The notes below the pieces were generated by a model. The model worked only from the letters and a program-made list of their open reading frames with translations, made no database searches and was not told the DNA's origin. Position numbers and translations under genes: made by a program. From Oscillospiraceae bacterium (GTDB lineage Bacteria; Bacillota_A; Clostridia; Oscillospirales; WRJC01), in the NCBI GenBank assembly GCA_009782405.1, contig WRJC01000063.1, forward strand, positions 1 to 17,045: a DNA stretch of 17,045 nucleotides, given 5' to 3'. Position 1 is the first letter of the stretch; every line of letters starts with the position of its first letter. Below are positions 7,167 to 15,168 of this stretch, in pieces.

Positions 7167-8675
7167 ATGGATAAAAACATGAGAAAGCTTGCTTTGGGGT
7201 TCTTGGCGTTTCTTTGTGTATTGTCGTTGCCACTTGTTTCATCGTGCAAAAAAGGCGCGCAGGAAAATTCCGGCGATAAAACCGCGCCGGTGGCGCCGGA
7301 AAACGAAAGCGACGCAGAAGCGGCCGACGGCAAAATTCTTCCGGAGCTTCCGGAAACGGATTTCGGGGGCTATGAATTTAAATATTTTGTCTGGGACGTT
7401 ACGGAATGGGGGGGCAACGACACGCAAAAACACCGCGACTTGTATTCCGAAAGCGAAAACGGAGAACCCATAAACGACATGGTATACAGAAGAAACGCGA
7501 GAATAGAGGACGAATACAACGTCGTATTCAGACAGGATTTTGTATTGATCAGCAAATTTAACAGCCAGCTTGCAAAGGAGATAAACTCCGGTTCTTCGGA
7601 TACCGACGTCGTATTTTACCAGATGGCGAGCATGGGCAACCTCGTCGGCAACGGTTTGCTGAGAAATATCTATGATTTGCAATATGCGGACTTCACAAAA
7701 CCGTGGTGGGACGCGAATTCCATAAACGACCTCTCCATCGGGAAAAAATTGTTCGGGATAAGCTCCGCCATCACGGTAATGGACAAAATGGGGGCTCAGG
7801 CGCTTCTGTTCAACAAAAATTTGTTGCAGGAATATCAGGTCGAGGATCCGTATAAAATGGTCCGGGACGGAATATGGACGATCGACAAATTCGGCGAAAT
7901 GGTCAAAACGGTTTCAAAAGATCTCGACGGAAACGGCATCATGGATGAAAACGACCTTTGGGGCCTGTTGGCCATACGCGATTCGATGGGCAGTTTTTCA
8001 AACGGGTGCGGAACTTTCATCGCGGGAAAAGACGCTTCCGACGGCGTCACGCTGACATTTGCCGGAGAAAGGCAATATGGGGCATACGAAAAGATTCTTG
8101 ACATTTTGCTGGATAAAAACGTCACGTACAATTCCCTTTTCCTGTCGCCGAACAACTGGATGGAATTGAACATCGAAATGTTTGACGGCAACAGGGCGTT
8201 TTGTTTTTGGACAAGGCTGCGCGACTGCGAACTGCTGAGGGGGATGGATACGCCGTTCGGAATTTTGCCCGTTCCGAAAAACGACGAACAGCAAAGCCGC
8301 TATTACACAAGCATAAACCCGTACACATCCACATTGCTGGGCGTTCCGGCCTCAAATGCCGAAATGGAACGGACGGGAATGCTGCTCGAAGCGCTGTCTG
8401 CGGAATCGTTGTACACGGTGCAGCCCGCATATTATGAAACGACGCTCCAGGGAAAGGTCGCGCGCGACGACGAATCGGAAGAAATGCTCAATATCATATA
8501 CAAAAACGTTTGTTACGACATAGGGGAAATATTGGGGCTGGGCGGATTGGAACAATATGTGTATTTGGTAGACCAGAACAACCGCAATGTAACTTCGTTC
8601 CTTGACGCGAGAAAAGAAAAGGCGCAAAACGACATCGACTCCCTGATGCAAAAAATATCCGAATTATACGGCTGA
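7167..8675 (+). CDS. Extracellular solute-binding lipoprotein (ABC, sugar type) 1
   Basis: A 502-residue lipoprotein of the family 1 extracellular solute-binding type, expected to capture a sugar or oligosaccharide outside the membrane for an ABC importer. The N-terminus is a lipoprotein signal: basic start, hydrophobic core, lipobox LVSSC with the lipidated C27, then an acidic/Ala-rich linker to about residue 60. Two family-typical stretches are visible: GEPINDMVYRRNARIEDEYN, and a calcium-loop-like segment D252-x-D254-x-N256-G-x-x-D260-x-x-D263 followed by LWG. AAGGAGG lies 7 bases before ATG 7167, which decides against the inner ATG at 7179. It is a paralogue of the next gene. No permease or ATP-binding gene accompanies it in the window. 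The ligand is unknown. Confidence 0.88.
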   Translation: MDKNMRKLALGFLAFLCVLSLPLVSSCKKGAQENSGDKTAPVAPENESDAEAADGKILPELPETDFGGYEFKYFVWDVTEWGGNDTQKHRDLYSESENGEPINDMVYRRNARIEDEYNVVFRQDFVLISKFNSQLAKEINSGSSDTDVVFYQMASMGNLVGNGLLRNIYDLQYADFTKPWWDANSINDLSIGKKLFGISSAITVMDKMGAQALLFNKNLLQEYQVEDPYKMVRDGIWTIDKFGEMVKTVSKDLDGNGIMDENDLWGLLAIRDSMGSFSNGCGTFIAGKDASDGVTLTFAGERQYGAYEKILDILLDKNVTYNSLFLSPNNWMELNIEMFDGNRAFCFWTRLRDCELLRGMDTPFGILPVPKNDEQQSRYYTSINPYTSTLLGVPASNAEMERTGMLLEALSAESLYTVQPAYYETTLQGKVARDDESEEMLNIIYKNVCYDIGEILGLGGLEQYVYLVDQNNRNVTSFLDARKEKAQNDIDSLMQKISELYG

Positions 8676-8686
8676 TTCCCGATTGT

Positions 8687-8698
8687 TTTGCCGGCAAA
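8687..8698. promoter_or_regulatory. Perfect 12-bp palindrome, possible operator
   Basis: TTTGCCGGCAAA is a perfect dyad with a central CG, the general form of LacI-family half-site pairs. It lies in the 63-base gap between the two binding-protein genes, 41 bases before the second start. It has no T-tail and the stem leaves no proper loop, so it is unlikely to be a terminator. No LacI-type regulator is encoded in the window; function is inferred only from symmetry and place. Confidence 0.3.
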
Positions 8699-8738
8699 CG
8701 GTATTGGGGCGAAATCATTAAAATAAAGGAGTTCGCAT

Positions 8739-10232
8739 ATGAAAAAAATCAAAACCATCATATTTTTTTTGGCTTTCGCCGTAGCCGCCTTTACAGCCTG
8801 CGCGCCCGGCGGCGACGATGCGAAAGATGGGGAAGAAAACAGGCCCAAAGATGAATTTCCCGATGAAATGGCGGAAAGCATGCCAAAAGAAACGGAAAAC
8901 GACCCGGCATACCGGTATACCGGCGAGCAGTTTGATTTCGGAGGCGAATCTTTCACCGTCCTATACCCCGGCGACTGGTCTTTGTACGCCGATTATTATT
9001 TCTCCGAAGAAGAAAACGGAGATGCGGTCAACGACGCCATCTACAGGCGCATAGCCGACACGGAGGAATTTTTCGGAATAAAGTTCGAAACAAACAATTG
9101 CGGCACCATCGACAAAATCGCCCCCACGATGGAAAGGGAAGTGAAATCCGGCTTAAATTCGTTTGACATCGCGCTGACCCACTGCATAAGCGGGCTTGAT
9201 TCGATAGTGGCGAACAATCTCGCGTATAACTGGGCGCAAATGCCAAACGTGGATTTTTCCAAAAAATACTGGAACAGCAGCATGAACGAATATTTGACCA
9301 TAGACGGGTATATGCCCTTTGCCGCCAACGATTTCATAATCCCCGACCCCTGCTTTCTGACTTTTTGCAAGGATTTGCTGAAAGAATATGCGCTTGAAGA
9401 CCCCTATGCGCTTGTAAAGTCGGGCAAATGGACATGGGGCAAATTGCAGGAAATGGCAAAACAGGTTTCCAAGGACATCGACGGCGACGGGAAATTCACG
9501 GAGGATGATTTATACGGTTTCGCGGGGGAATTGGACTGGCAGTTCATAAATGCCATGTATTCGTGCGACCAGCGGGTGATGGCAAAAGACAGCGAAGGGC
9601 GTTACGCGCTCGATTTGAACACCTCGAAAACCCAGGCCATCATAGATATGTTCGACGATTTGCTCTATGTGGGAAACCATGCCTATACATACGAATTCGA
9701 CGCAAGGACGACCAAAAACAAATATCTGGCATTTGAGAGCGGGCGCGCGCTTTTTTACATGAGCGTGCCAAATTACGTGAAAGAGCTGCGGGCCACGGAA
9801 TTTGATTTCGGCATATTGCCGTACCCAAAATTGGACGAAAGCCAGGAGAACTACATAACGCTGAACTGGGCGGGGGCGATGTGCGCCCCGATAAATGCGG
9901 CAAACCCCGAAAAAGTCGGGGCGGTGGCGGAGTACCTGGGCGCGAAGAGCAGCGAAATCGTTTTGCCCGCGTATTTCGACATTCTGCTGAACGGCAAAGT
10001 GATAAGGGACGACGAATCGAGGGACATGCTCGACATCATCTATGGGGACAGCATTTACGACTTCGGGTTGAATTTTTCGAATTTCAACGAGCTATTGTAT
10101 GTTTTGCCGAAGTTGCTGCAGGCGAAAAACACGGATTTGGCGTCTTTCTACGAAAAGAGGGAAACAAGCGTCCAGAAGCAGTACGACAAAATTTACGACG
10201 CATTTGTTTCCAACGCCGAATCTTGGAGGTGA
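8739..10232 (+). CDS. Extracellular solute-binding lipoprotein (ABC, sugar type) 2
   Basis: A 497-residue paralogue of the preceding lipoprotein. Signal peptide KKIKTIIFFLAFAVAAF is followed by lipobox FTAC, lipidation at C21, and an acidic linker. The same landmarks recur: ENGDAVNDAIYRRIADTEEF and a textbook EF-hand/dockerin-like loop D246-x-D248-G-D250-G-x-x-T254-x-x-D257 ending LYG. The matching C-terminal segment GKVIRDDESRDMLDIIY parallels GKVARDDESEEMLNIIY of the first protein. The overall divergence is large, so the two probably bind different ligands. AAAGGAG precedes the ATG. It is followed with a single intervening base by the URO-D-like gene, so the two are almost certainly co-transcribed. 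The pair may arise from tandem duplication followed by specialisation. Confidence 0.88.
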   Translation: MKKIKTIIFFLAFAVAAFTACAPGGDDAKDGEENRPKDEFPDEMAESMPKETENDPAYRYTGEQFDFGGESFTVLYPGDWSLYADYYFSEEENGDAVNDAIYRRIADTEEFFGIKFETNNCGTIDKIAPTMEREVKSGLNSFDIALTHCISGLDSIVANNLAYNWAQMPNVDFSKKYWNSSMNEYLTIDGYMPFAANDFIIPDPCFLTFCKDLLKEYALEDPYALVKSGKWTWGKLQEMAKQVSKDIDGDGKFTEDDLYGFAGELDWQFINAMYSCDQRVMAKDSEGRYALDLNTSKTQAIIDMFDDLLYVGNHAYTYEFDARTTKNKYLAFESGRALFYMSVPNYVKELRATEFDFGILPYPKLDESQENYITLNWAGAMCAPINAANPEKVGAVAEYLGAKSSEIVLPAYFDILLNGKVIRDDESRDMLDIIYGDSIYDFGLNFSNFNELLYVLPKLLQAKNTDLASFYEKRETSVQKQYDKIYDAFVSNAESWR

Positions 10233-10236
10233 CATG

Positions 10237-11232
10237 ATGACCGGACGCGAATTGATAAATGAAATCATCGCCCACAAATCACCGGGAAAAATACCGCATT
10301 CGATTGTCCTGACAACGGAAGCCTATGAAGCATATGGCGACAGGCTGCTCGCCGAATACCGCAACGAACAGGTTATGCGGGATTTGGCCGACAAAACAAT
10401 ATCGAAAGCGCAGGCTGTCTCGCTTGCCATAGGCAATCATTTGCTGTATGTTTCGCCTCCGTGGTGGAATTGGAATATATCCGACGGCTCGTTTGGCCGC
10501 GAAAACCCCCCGGCCTATCTGCCCGATACTGTGGGATATGGCAGCTATTCCGAATTTTTTGCGCAGATAAAGCATATGCGCGAGCGCTACGATGTATATA
10601 TACTCGCGACGATTTGGGGAAGCCACTGGGAGAAAGCGTATTTTTCAAGGGGAATCGAAAATTTTTTGGCTGACCTTGCGGGCAATGCCGGATGGGCGCA
10701 GGCCCTGCTCGATATGATCATACGAAAAAACATCGTGATGCTTGAAAATTTTTTGGCTGCTCCTGAAATCGACGCGGTCCTTCTCGGTTCGGACTGGGGG
10801 ACTCAGAGAGGGCTCATCATGTCGCCGGAATGCTTCAAAAAAATGATAAAACCCGGAGAAAAGCAGGAATACGATTTAATAAAAAGATACGGCAAAAAAG
10901 TGTTTGTTCATTCCTGCGGAAATATTCTCGGCATTATGGATGATTTGGCCGAACTTGGAATCGATTGCCTAAATCCCGTTCAGCCGGAATGCATGGATAT
11001 AGCTTTTTTGAAAAGCAGATACGGGGCGAAAATGTCCTTTTACGGCGGGATAAGCACGCAGGATACGCTTCCGTTCGGAAGCCCGGGCGAAGTGCGCGCC
11101 CAAACGAAAAAAACAATCGAGGCTATGGGCGCGGGAGGCGGGTATATAACCGCCCCGTCGCAGGAGATCCAAACTGACGTTTCATACGAAAATTTGCGGG
11201 CTTTGATCGAAACAGCGAAAGAATATGCATAA
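10237..11232 (+). CDS. URO-D superfamily protein with HxC metal motif
   Basis: A 331-residue TIM-barrel protein of the uroporphyrinogen-decarboxylase superfamily, only distantly like the first one. It starts MTGRELINEIIAHKSPGKIP. Landmarks are LLGSDWGTQRGLIMSPECF (182-200), KVFVHSCGNILGIMDDL (221-237) with H225-x-C227, LNPVQPE, and YGGISTQDTLPFGSPGEV. The HxC is the zinc-ligand pattern of MtaA/CmuA-type corrinoid methyltransferases, though the later position normally occupied by a Cys reads YGGIS. Start choice: two ATGs in tandem at 10234 and 10237 fit; GGAGG at 10225-10229 gives a better 7-base spacing to the second. The gene begins within a few bases of the stop of the solute-binding gene, suggesting tight functional linkage. 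Methyl transfer or lyase chemistry on a sugar derivative is plausible but unproven. Confidence 0.78.
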   Translation: MTGRELINEIIAHKSPGKIPHSIVLTTEAYEAYGDRLLAEYRNEQVMRDLADKTISKAQAVSLAIGNHLLYVSPPWWNWNISDGSFGRENPPAYLPDTVGYGSYSEFFAQIKHMRERYDVYILATIWGSHWEKAYFSRGIENFLADLAGNAGWAQALLDMIIRKNIVMLENFLAAPEIDAVLLGSDWGTQRGLIMSPECFKKMIKPGEKQEYDLIKRYGKKVFVHSCGNILGIMDDLAELGIDCLNPVQPECMDIAFLKSRYGAKMSFYGGISTQDTLPFGSPGEVRAQTKKTIEAMGAGGGYITAPSQEIQTDVSYENLRALIETAKEYA

Positions 11233-11273
11233 AACGCGAACGGGGGCGTGAAATCCGGAATGGGGGGATTTTT

Positions 11274-14200
11274 TTGGCTACAGGCAAGAGCGGCGGCATA
11301 GATTATGCGGGCGGCGTCGATTTGTTTTCGGGGTTAAACGAAAAACAGGGCGAAGCGGTCGGCGCGACTGAAGGATATTACCGGATCATCGCGGGGGCGG
11401 GTTCCGGCAAAACCAAAACCCTGACTCACAGGTTCGCCTATTTGGTGCGGGAGCTCGGCATCTCGCCCCAGAACATACTCTGCGTCACCTTCACCAACAA
11501 AGCAGCAAACGAAATGCGCGGCAGGATAAAACGGCTGCTCGGGGACGGCTACGATTCGGGGCTTGTAACCACATATCACGGATTTTGCGTAAAAGTGCTC
11601 AAAGAAGATATAAACCGCTTGTTTTTCCCGTCGAATTTCAAGATTTTGGACGTTTCCCGGCAAAAAAAGATCATAGACGAGATATATTCCGAATACGAGA
11701 TAAAATTGGATTACAGCTCCTTTGAAAAAACTTTGGAGTACATATACAGGCAAAAGGCGAATCTGGACTATATACCCATGATGACAGATCCCGCATACGC
11801 ATTTTCCGCGGACAACGCCTTCGGGCTCGAGGAAAAAATATACACAAAGTATTTGGACAAGCAAAAAAAAATATACGGGCTGGATTTCAACGACTTGCTC
11901 TATTTCGCGATATATCTGTTTGAAAACAACGAAGATATACTCGAAAAATGGAAATCGCGCCTGCACTACATCCAAGTGGACGAGTTCCAGGACAGCAGCA
12001 AAAAAGAACTGGACATCATAAATATGCTCTGCAAGGGAAACGACAACTTGTTTGTGGTGGGCGACCCCGATCAGAACATATACGAATGGAGAAATTCCGA
12101 CAACCGCTTTTTGGTGCATTTCGACAAGAACTACCCGGGCGTGAAAACGATCTTTTTGACCCAGAATTATCGCTCCACGCCCGAAATCTTGGCGGTGAGC
12201 AACAGCTTGATCGAAAAAAACCAGAACAGGGTCAAAAAAGACCTCTTCACAAAAAACCAAAACGGCAACCCCGTGCTGCACATCCACTTGAAAAACGAGG
12301 AAGAAGAAGCCAAATGGATTTCGGACAAAGTGAAGTCCATCGTAAAAGCCGGCCATTTGTACAGCGACGTGGCGATACTGTTTCGGGCGGCATATGTGTC
12401 CAGGTTCATCGAGCAGGCGCTGTACAGGGAGGACATACCCTATATAATCCAGGGCGGCGTGAGGTTTTTCGACCGCATGGAAATAAAGGATTCCATCGCC
12501 TTTTTGAAATTGGTGGCCGAAAACGACGACGAGGCTTTTTTGCGGATTGTGAACGTGCCAAAAAGGCAGATCGGAAAAACGCGGGTGGAATTTTTGAAAA
12601 ACATCCAAAAAGACCTGCTCTCCGAAGTGGGCATGGTCAAAAGCCTGTTCGAGATTTTGTGCGACAATTATGACCACGCGGTTTTCGGCGGCACGCAAGC
12701 CGAGGAATTTGTGAACACGATAACCGAATTCCGGGACAAGTCCAAGGATCCAAAAAACAAAATTTCGGATCTTCTGAACGGTATATTGGAAAAGACGGGA
12801 TACAAGGCGTATATAAGCAAAAGCGGGGATATGGAGCGTTTCGACAATGTGACGGAACTGCTATCCTCAATCACCGAGTTTGAGCTGCAGGCGGGCGAAG
12901 ACGTGAGCCTTGGCTCCTACCTCCAGCAGCTTTCGGTCATCTCGGACTATGAGAGCGAGAGGAACCAAAACTGCGTGAAGCTGATGACGATCCATTCCGC
13001 GAAAGGGCTCGAGTTCCCCTTTGTCATAATAGCGGGAATGACCGACGGGGTTTTCCCATCGAGGCGAACCATCGAGGAACGCAAACTCGAAGGCTTGGAA
13101 GAGGAGCGCAGGCTGTGCTACGTGGCGATGACGAGGGCGATGCTCGAGCTGTACATGGTCGAATCCGAAGGCAATACCTACGGCGAGGCGAAAAAACTCC
13201 CCTCGAGGTTCATATACGACGTGGAGCAATCCCACTTGGAAACCGTGGGGGTGGTTCCGGAAGATGTCATAAGGGATCTGGCAGTCAGGGTAAAACAGGC
13301 CGGCGGCGGAAAAGACAAAAAAAACGCCGCGCCCAAAGCTCCCGTACCCGTTTCGGTTTCGCAAAAAAAATTCAAAAAAGGCGACATCGTGAGCCACAAA
13401 GTGTTCGGCCTTGGCGAAATCATTGAAATCGACGAAAAAAACGGCGAAAACGGCGCATACATGATAAAATTCGCAAATTCGGACAAACCAAAGCCGATCG
13501 ACACGAATTTCCCCGGTATCGCCCTTTCAAGCGGTGAATTGCCGCAAATGCCCGCGCCCAAAACCCCCCTTGTGCCCGACCTCCCAAAAAAGCCGGAACT
13601 CCCCGAAAAGTCGGCCAAACCGGACAAAAAAGAAAAAAAAGAAAAAACACCGCGCGAACCGGAAGTGTTCGATTTCCCGGAAACGCCGGAAGAAACCGAA
13701 GAAGCTGAAGAAGCTGAAACAGAAACCTCGGAAATTTTCGAACTTGAAAACTACGGCGACGATAATCAACAGGAAACCGCATTGGCCCCGACCGCGCTCT
13801 ACGACGCGCCGCCGCAAATTTTGTACGACAACGACGACAGGGCTAACCTCTGGGACGACCCGAATGTGCCAAAGAAGGGCTGGGTGTGCGTGGATGTGAT
13901 AGATCTTGGCCGGCCTGTGGGCGAGTGCGGGATGTGCGGCAAGGAGGATATACGCTACGTGCACATAATGAAGCACGAAAACCATCAGTCGATCGGCGCG
14001 GGGTGCGTCTGCGCGGGCAAAATGGAGGGCAGCGCCGAAGCGGCCAAGGAACGCGAAAACTCGCTGAAAAACAAGATAAACCGGTTCAGGACCTTTTCCG
14101 TGACCGAATTCAAGACCAGCGCGAAAGGCAATCTTTACACCAAATACAAAGACACGGTGATAACATTTTTGCAGACAAAAAAAGAGGGCGGCGGCTGGAA

Positions 14201-14294
14201 CTACGTCGAAAACGGCGAATTTTCAACCTATTTTGGCACATTGGATGAAGCGAAGCGCGCCGCCTTCGAAAAAATCGACGCGAGGAGGGGCTAA
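11274..14294 (+). CDS. pcrA: PcrA/UvrD-type helicase with extra C-terminal Cys/His domain
   Basis: A 1006-residue superfamily 1A 3'-5' DNA helicase. Motifs: Q-motif LNEKQGEAV (21-29), Walker A GAGSGKT (41-47), motif II VDEFQDSS (235-242), III GDPDQNIYEWR (263-273), IV QNYRST (297-302), V TIHSAKGLEFP (572-582), VI YVAMTRA (616-622). Residues 700-745 (FKKGDIVSHKVFGLGEIIEI) are the PcrA Tudor-like module known to bind RNA polymerase. Standard PcrA ends near there, at about 720-750 residues. Here a Pro/Lys/Glu-rich linker (about 751-868) leads to a 138-residue module with C885-x-x-C888, H897, H901, C911 and C913, a probable zinc-binding domain. Start is TTG 11274 behind GGGGGGA (11262-11268). It forms an operon with the next two genes. 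It could be the cell's main PcrA or a specialised paralogue. Confidence 0.88.
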   Translation: MATGKSGGIDYAGGVDLFSGLNEKQGEAVGATEGYYRIIAGAGSGKTKTLTHRFAYLVRELGISPQNILCVTFTNKAANEMRGRIKRLLGDGYDSGLVTTYHGFCVKVLKEDINRLFFPSNFKILDVSRQKKIIDEIYSEYEIKLDYSSFEKTLEYIYRQKANLDYIPMMTDPAYAFSADNAFGLEEKIYTKYLDKQKKIYGLDFNDLLYFAIYLFENNEDILEKWKSRLHYIQVDEFQDSSKKELDIINMLCKGNDNLFVVGDPDQNIYEWRNSDNRFLVHFDKNYPGVKTIFLTQNYRSTPEILAVSNSLIEKNQNRVKKDLFTKNQNGNPVLHIHLKNEEEEAKWISDKVKSIVKAGHLYSDVAILFRAAYVSRFIEQALYREDIPYIIQGGVRFFDRMEIKDSIAFLKLVAENDDEAFLRIVNVPKRQIGKTRVEFLKNIQKDLLSEVGMVKSLFEILCDNYDHAVFGGTQAEEFVNTITEFRDKSKDPKNKISDLLNGILEKTGYKAYISKSGDMERFDNVTELLSSITEFELQAGEDVSLGSYLQQLSVISDYESERNQNCVKLMTIHSAKGLEFPFVIIAGMTDGVFPSRRTIEERKLEGLEEERRLCYVAMTRAMLELYMVESEGNTYGEAKKLPSRFIYDVEQSHLETVGVVPEDVIRDLAVRVKQAGGGKDKKNAAPKAPVPVSVSQKKFKKGDIVSHKVFGLGEIIEIDEKNGENGAYMIKFANSDKPKPIDTNFPGIALSSGELPQMPAPKTPLVPDLPKKPELPEKSAKPDKKEKKEKTPREPEVFDFPETPEETEEAEEAETETSEIFELENYGDDNQQETALAPTALYDAPPQILYDNDDRANLWDDPNVPKKGWVCVDVIDLGRPVGECGMCGKEDIRYVHIMKHENHQSIGAGCVCAGKMEGSAEAAKERENSLKNKINRFRTFSVTEFKTSAKGNLYTKYKDTVITFLQTKKEGGGWNYVENGEFSTYFGTLDEAKRAAFEKIDARRG

Positions 14295-14299
14295 AAAAC

Positions 14300-15163
14300 A
14301 TGGGCGAAAAAATAGGAAAAATATTAGCGGACTTGGGCTGGGAGCGCTCAGAGTGCGAAATCGGCGAGACATCATACGGCGCGACGAACCTGAGCTACTT
14401 TTGCACTTACAGGGACGAGAAATATATAATCAGGATGGGCGCGGAAAATTCGGACTTATTGGTCATAAACCGCCATGCGGAAAAAGCGGCGATGGAGGCG
14501 GTGCGCGGCGCGGACTACGCCATACCGCTCATCTATTTTGACCCCGCGAGCGGAAACATGGTGACCAAATATGTGGACGCGGACGCGATGACAGGGGAGC
14601 AGTTCAATCAGGAGGAAAACATAATCAGGATGGCCACGATCGCAAAAGACCTGCACGGCAGGAAAACGGACTATTTTTTCGACCCGTATGATGACGTCGA
14701 AAAAAAATTGGGCTATATCAAGCAATACAAAATACCGATGCACGAAAAATTCGACGAAGCCTATGGGATATACAAAATAAGAATGGACAGGAACCCGGCA
14801 TTTGAAAAGCAGTGCCTGGGGCTGTGCCACAACGACATAACCGCGGGCAACTGCCTGATCACGAAAGACAGGCAAAAAATATATCTGATAGATTATGAGT
14901 TTTCGGGCATGGGAAATATATATAACGACCTGTTATGCATCGTGCACGGTTTTCCCCCCGAACAGCAACGGCTGTTTTTTATGGAATACTTCGGCGAATA
15001 CAAAGAATACATGACCCAAAAAGTCAAAGATTTCCATATCATCGTATTGATGTGGAACGTGACATGGGCATATCTGAAAAGCCTCGACCCGGGCAAAAAT
15101 CCGGATGTCGATTACATGAATCACGGAAATCAATGGATCGATGCGATCTTGACGATGGGGTGA
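14300..15163 (+). CDS. Choline-kinase/aminoglycoside-phosphotransferase-like kinase
   Basis: A 287-residue kinase-fold enzyme of the choline/ethanolamine kinase (LicA-like) and APH superfamily, which phosphorylates small hydroxylated molecules with ATP. The catalytic loop is LCHNDITAGNCLI (175-187) with H177-N-D179 and N184, and the magnesium site is YLIDYEFSGMGNIYNDL (195-211) with D198 and E200. The FSGMGNIYNDL segment is closer to choline kinase than to antibiotic kinases. An N-terminal lobe has YIIRMGAE as the probable ATP-contacting strand. The gene starts 5 bases after the helicase stop, with GAGGAGGGG inside the helicase end as its ribosome site, and its stop overlaps the RecQ start region. 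A metabolic kinase between two helicases is unusual; substrate unknown, and a resistance role is not supported. Confidence 0.82.
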   Translation: MGEKIGKILADLGWERSECEIGETSYGATNLSYFCTYRDEKYIIRMGAENSDLLVINRHAEKAAMEAVRGADYAIPLIYFDPASGNMVTKYVDADAMTGEQFNQEENIIRMATIAKDLHGRKTDYFFDPYDDVEKKLGYIKQYKIPMHEKFDEAYGIYKIRMDRNPAFEKQCLGLCHNDITAGNCLITKDRQKIYLIDYEFSGMGNIYNDLLCIVHGFPPEQQRLFFMEYFGEYKEYMTQKVKDFHIIVLMWNVTWAYLKSLDPGKNPDVDYMNHGNQWIDAILTMG

Positions 15164-15168
15164 GCCAA

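Noticed and set aside
11334..12698. 454-residue open frame on the minus strand opposite the helicase gene
   Set aside because: It mirrors the helicase codons, is rich in Phe/Val/His as expected for an antisense shadow, lacks a ribosome site and shows no recognisable domain.
13601..13740. Lys/Pro/Glu-rich repeats in the helicase gene as a possible frameshift or inserted repeat
   Set aside because: The frame stays open and in register into the Cys/His domain; this is a low-complexity linker.
14935..15168. N-terminal extension of the RecQ frame into the kinase gene
   Set aside because: The added residues are out-of-frame kinase sequence; RecQ homology starts at the TTG at 15169.
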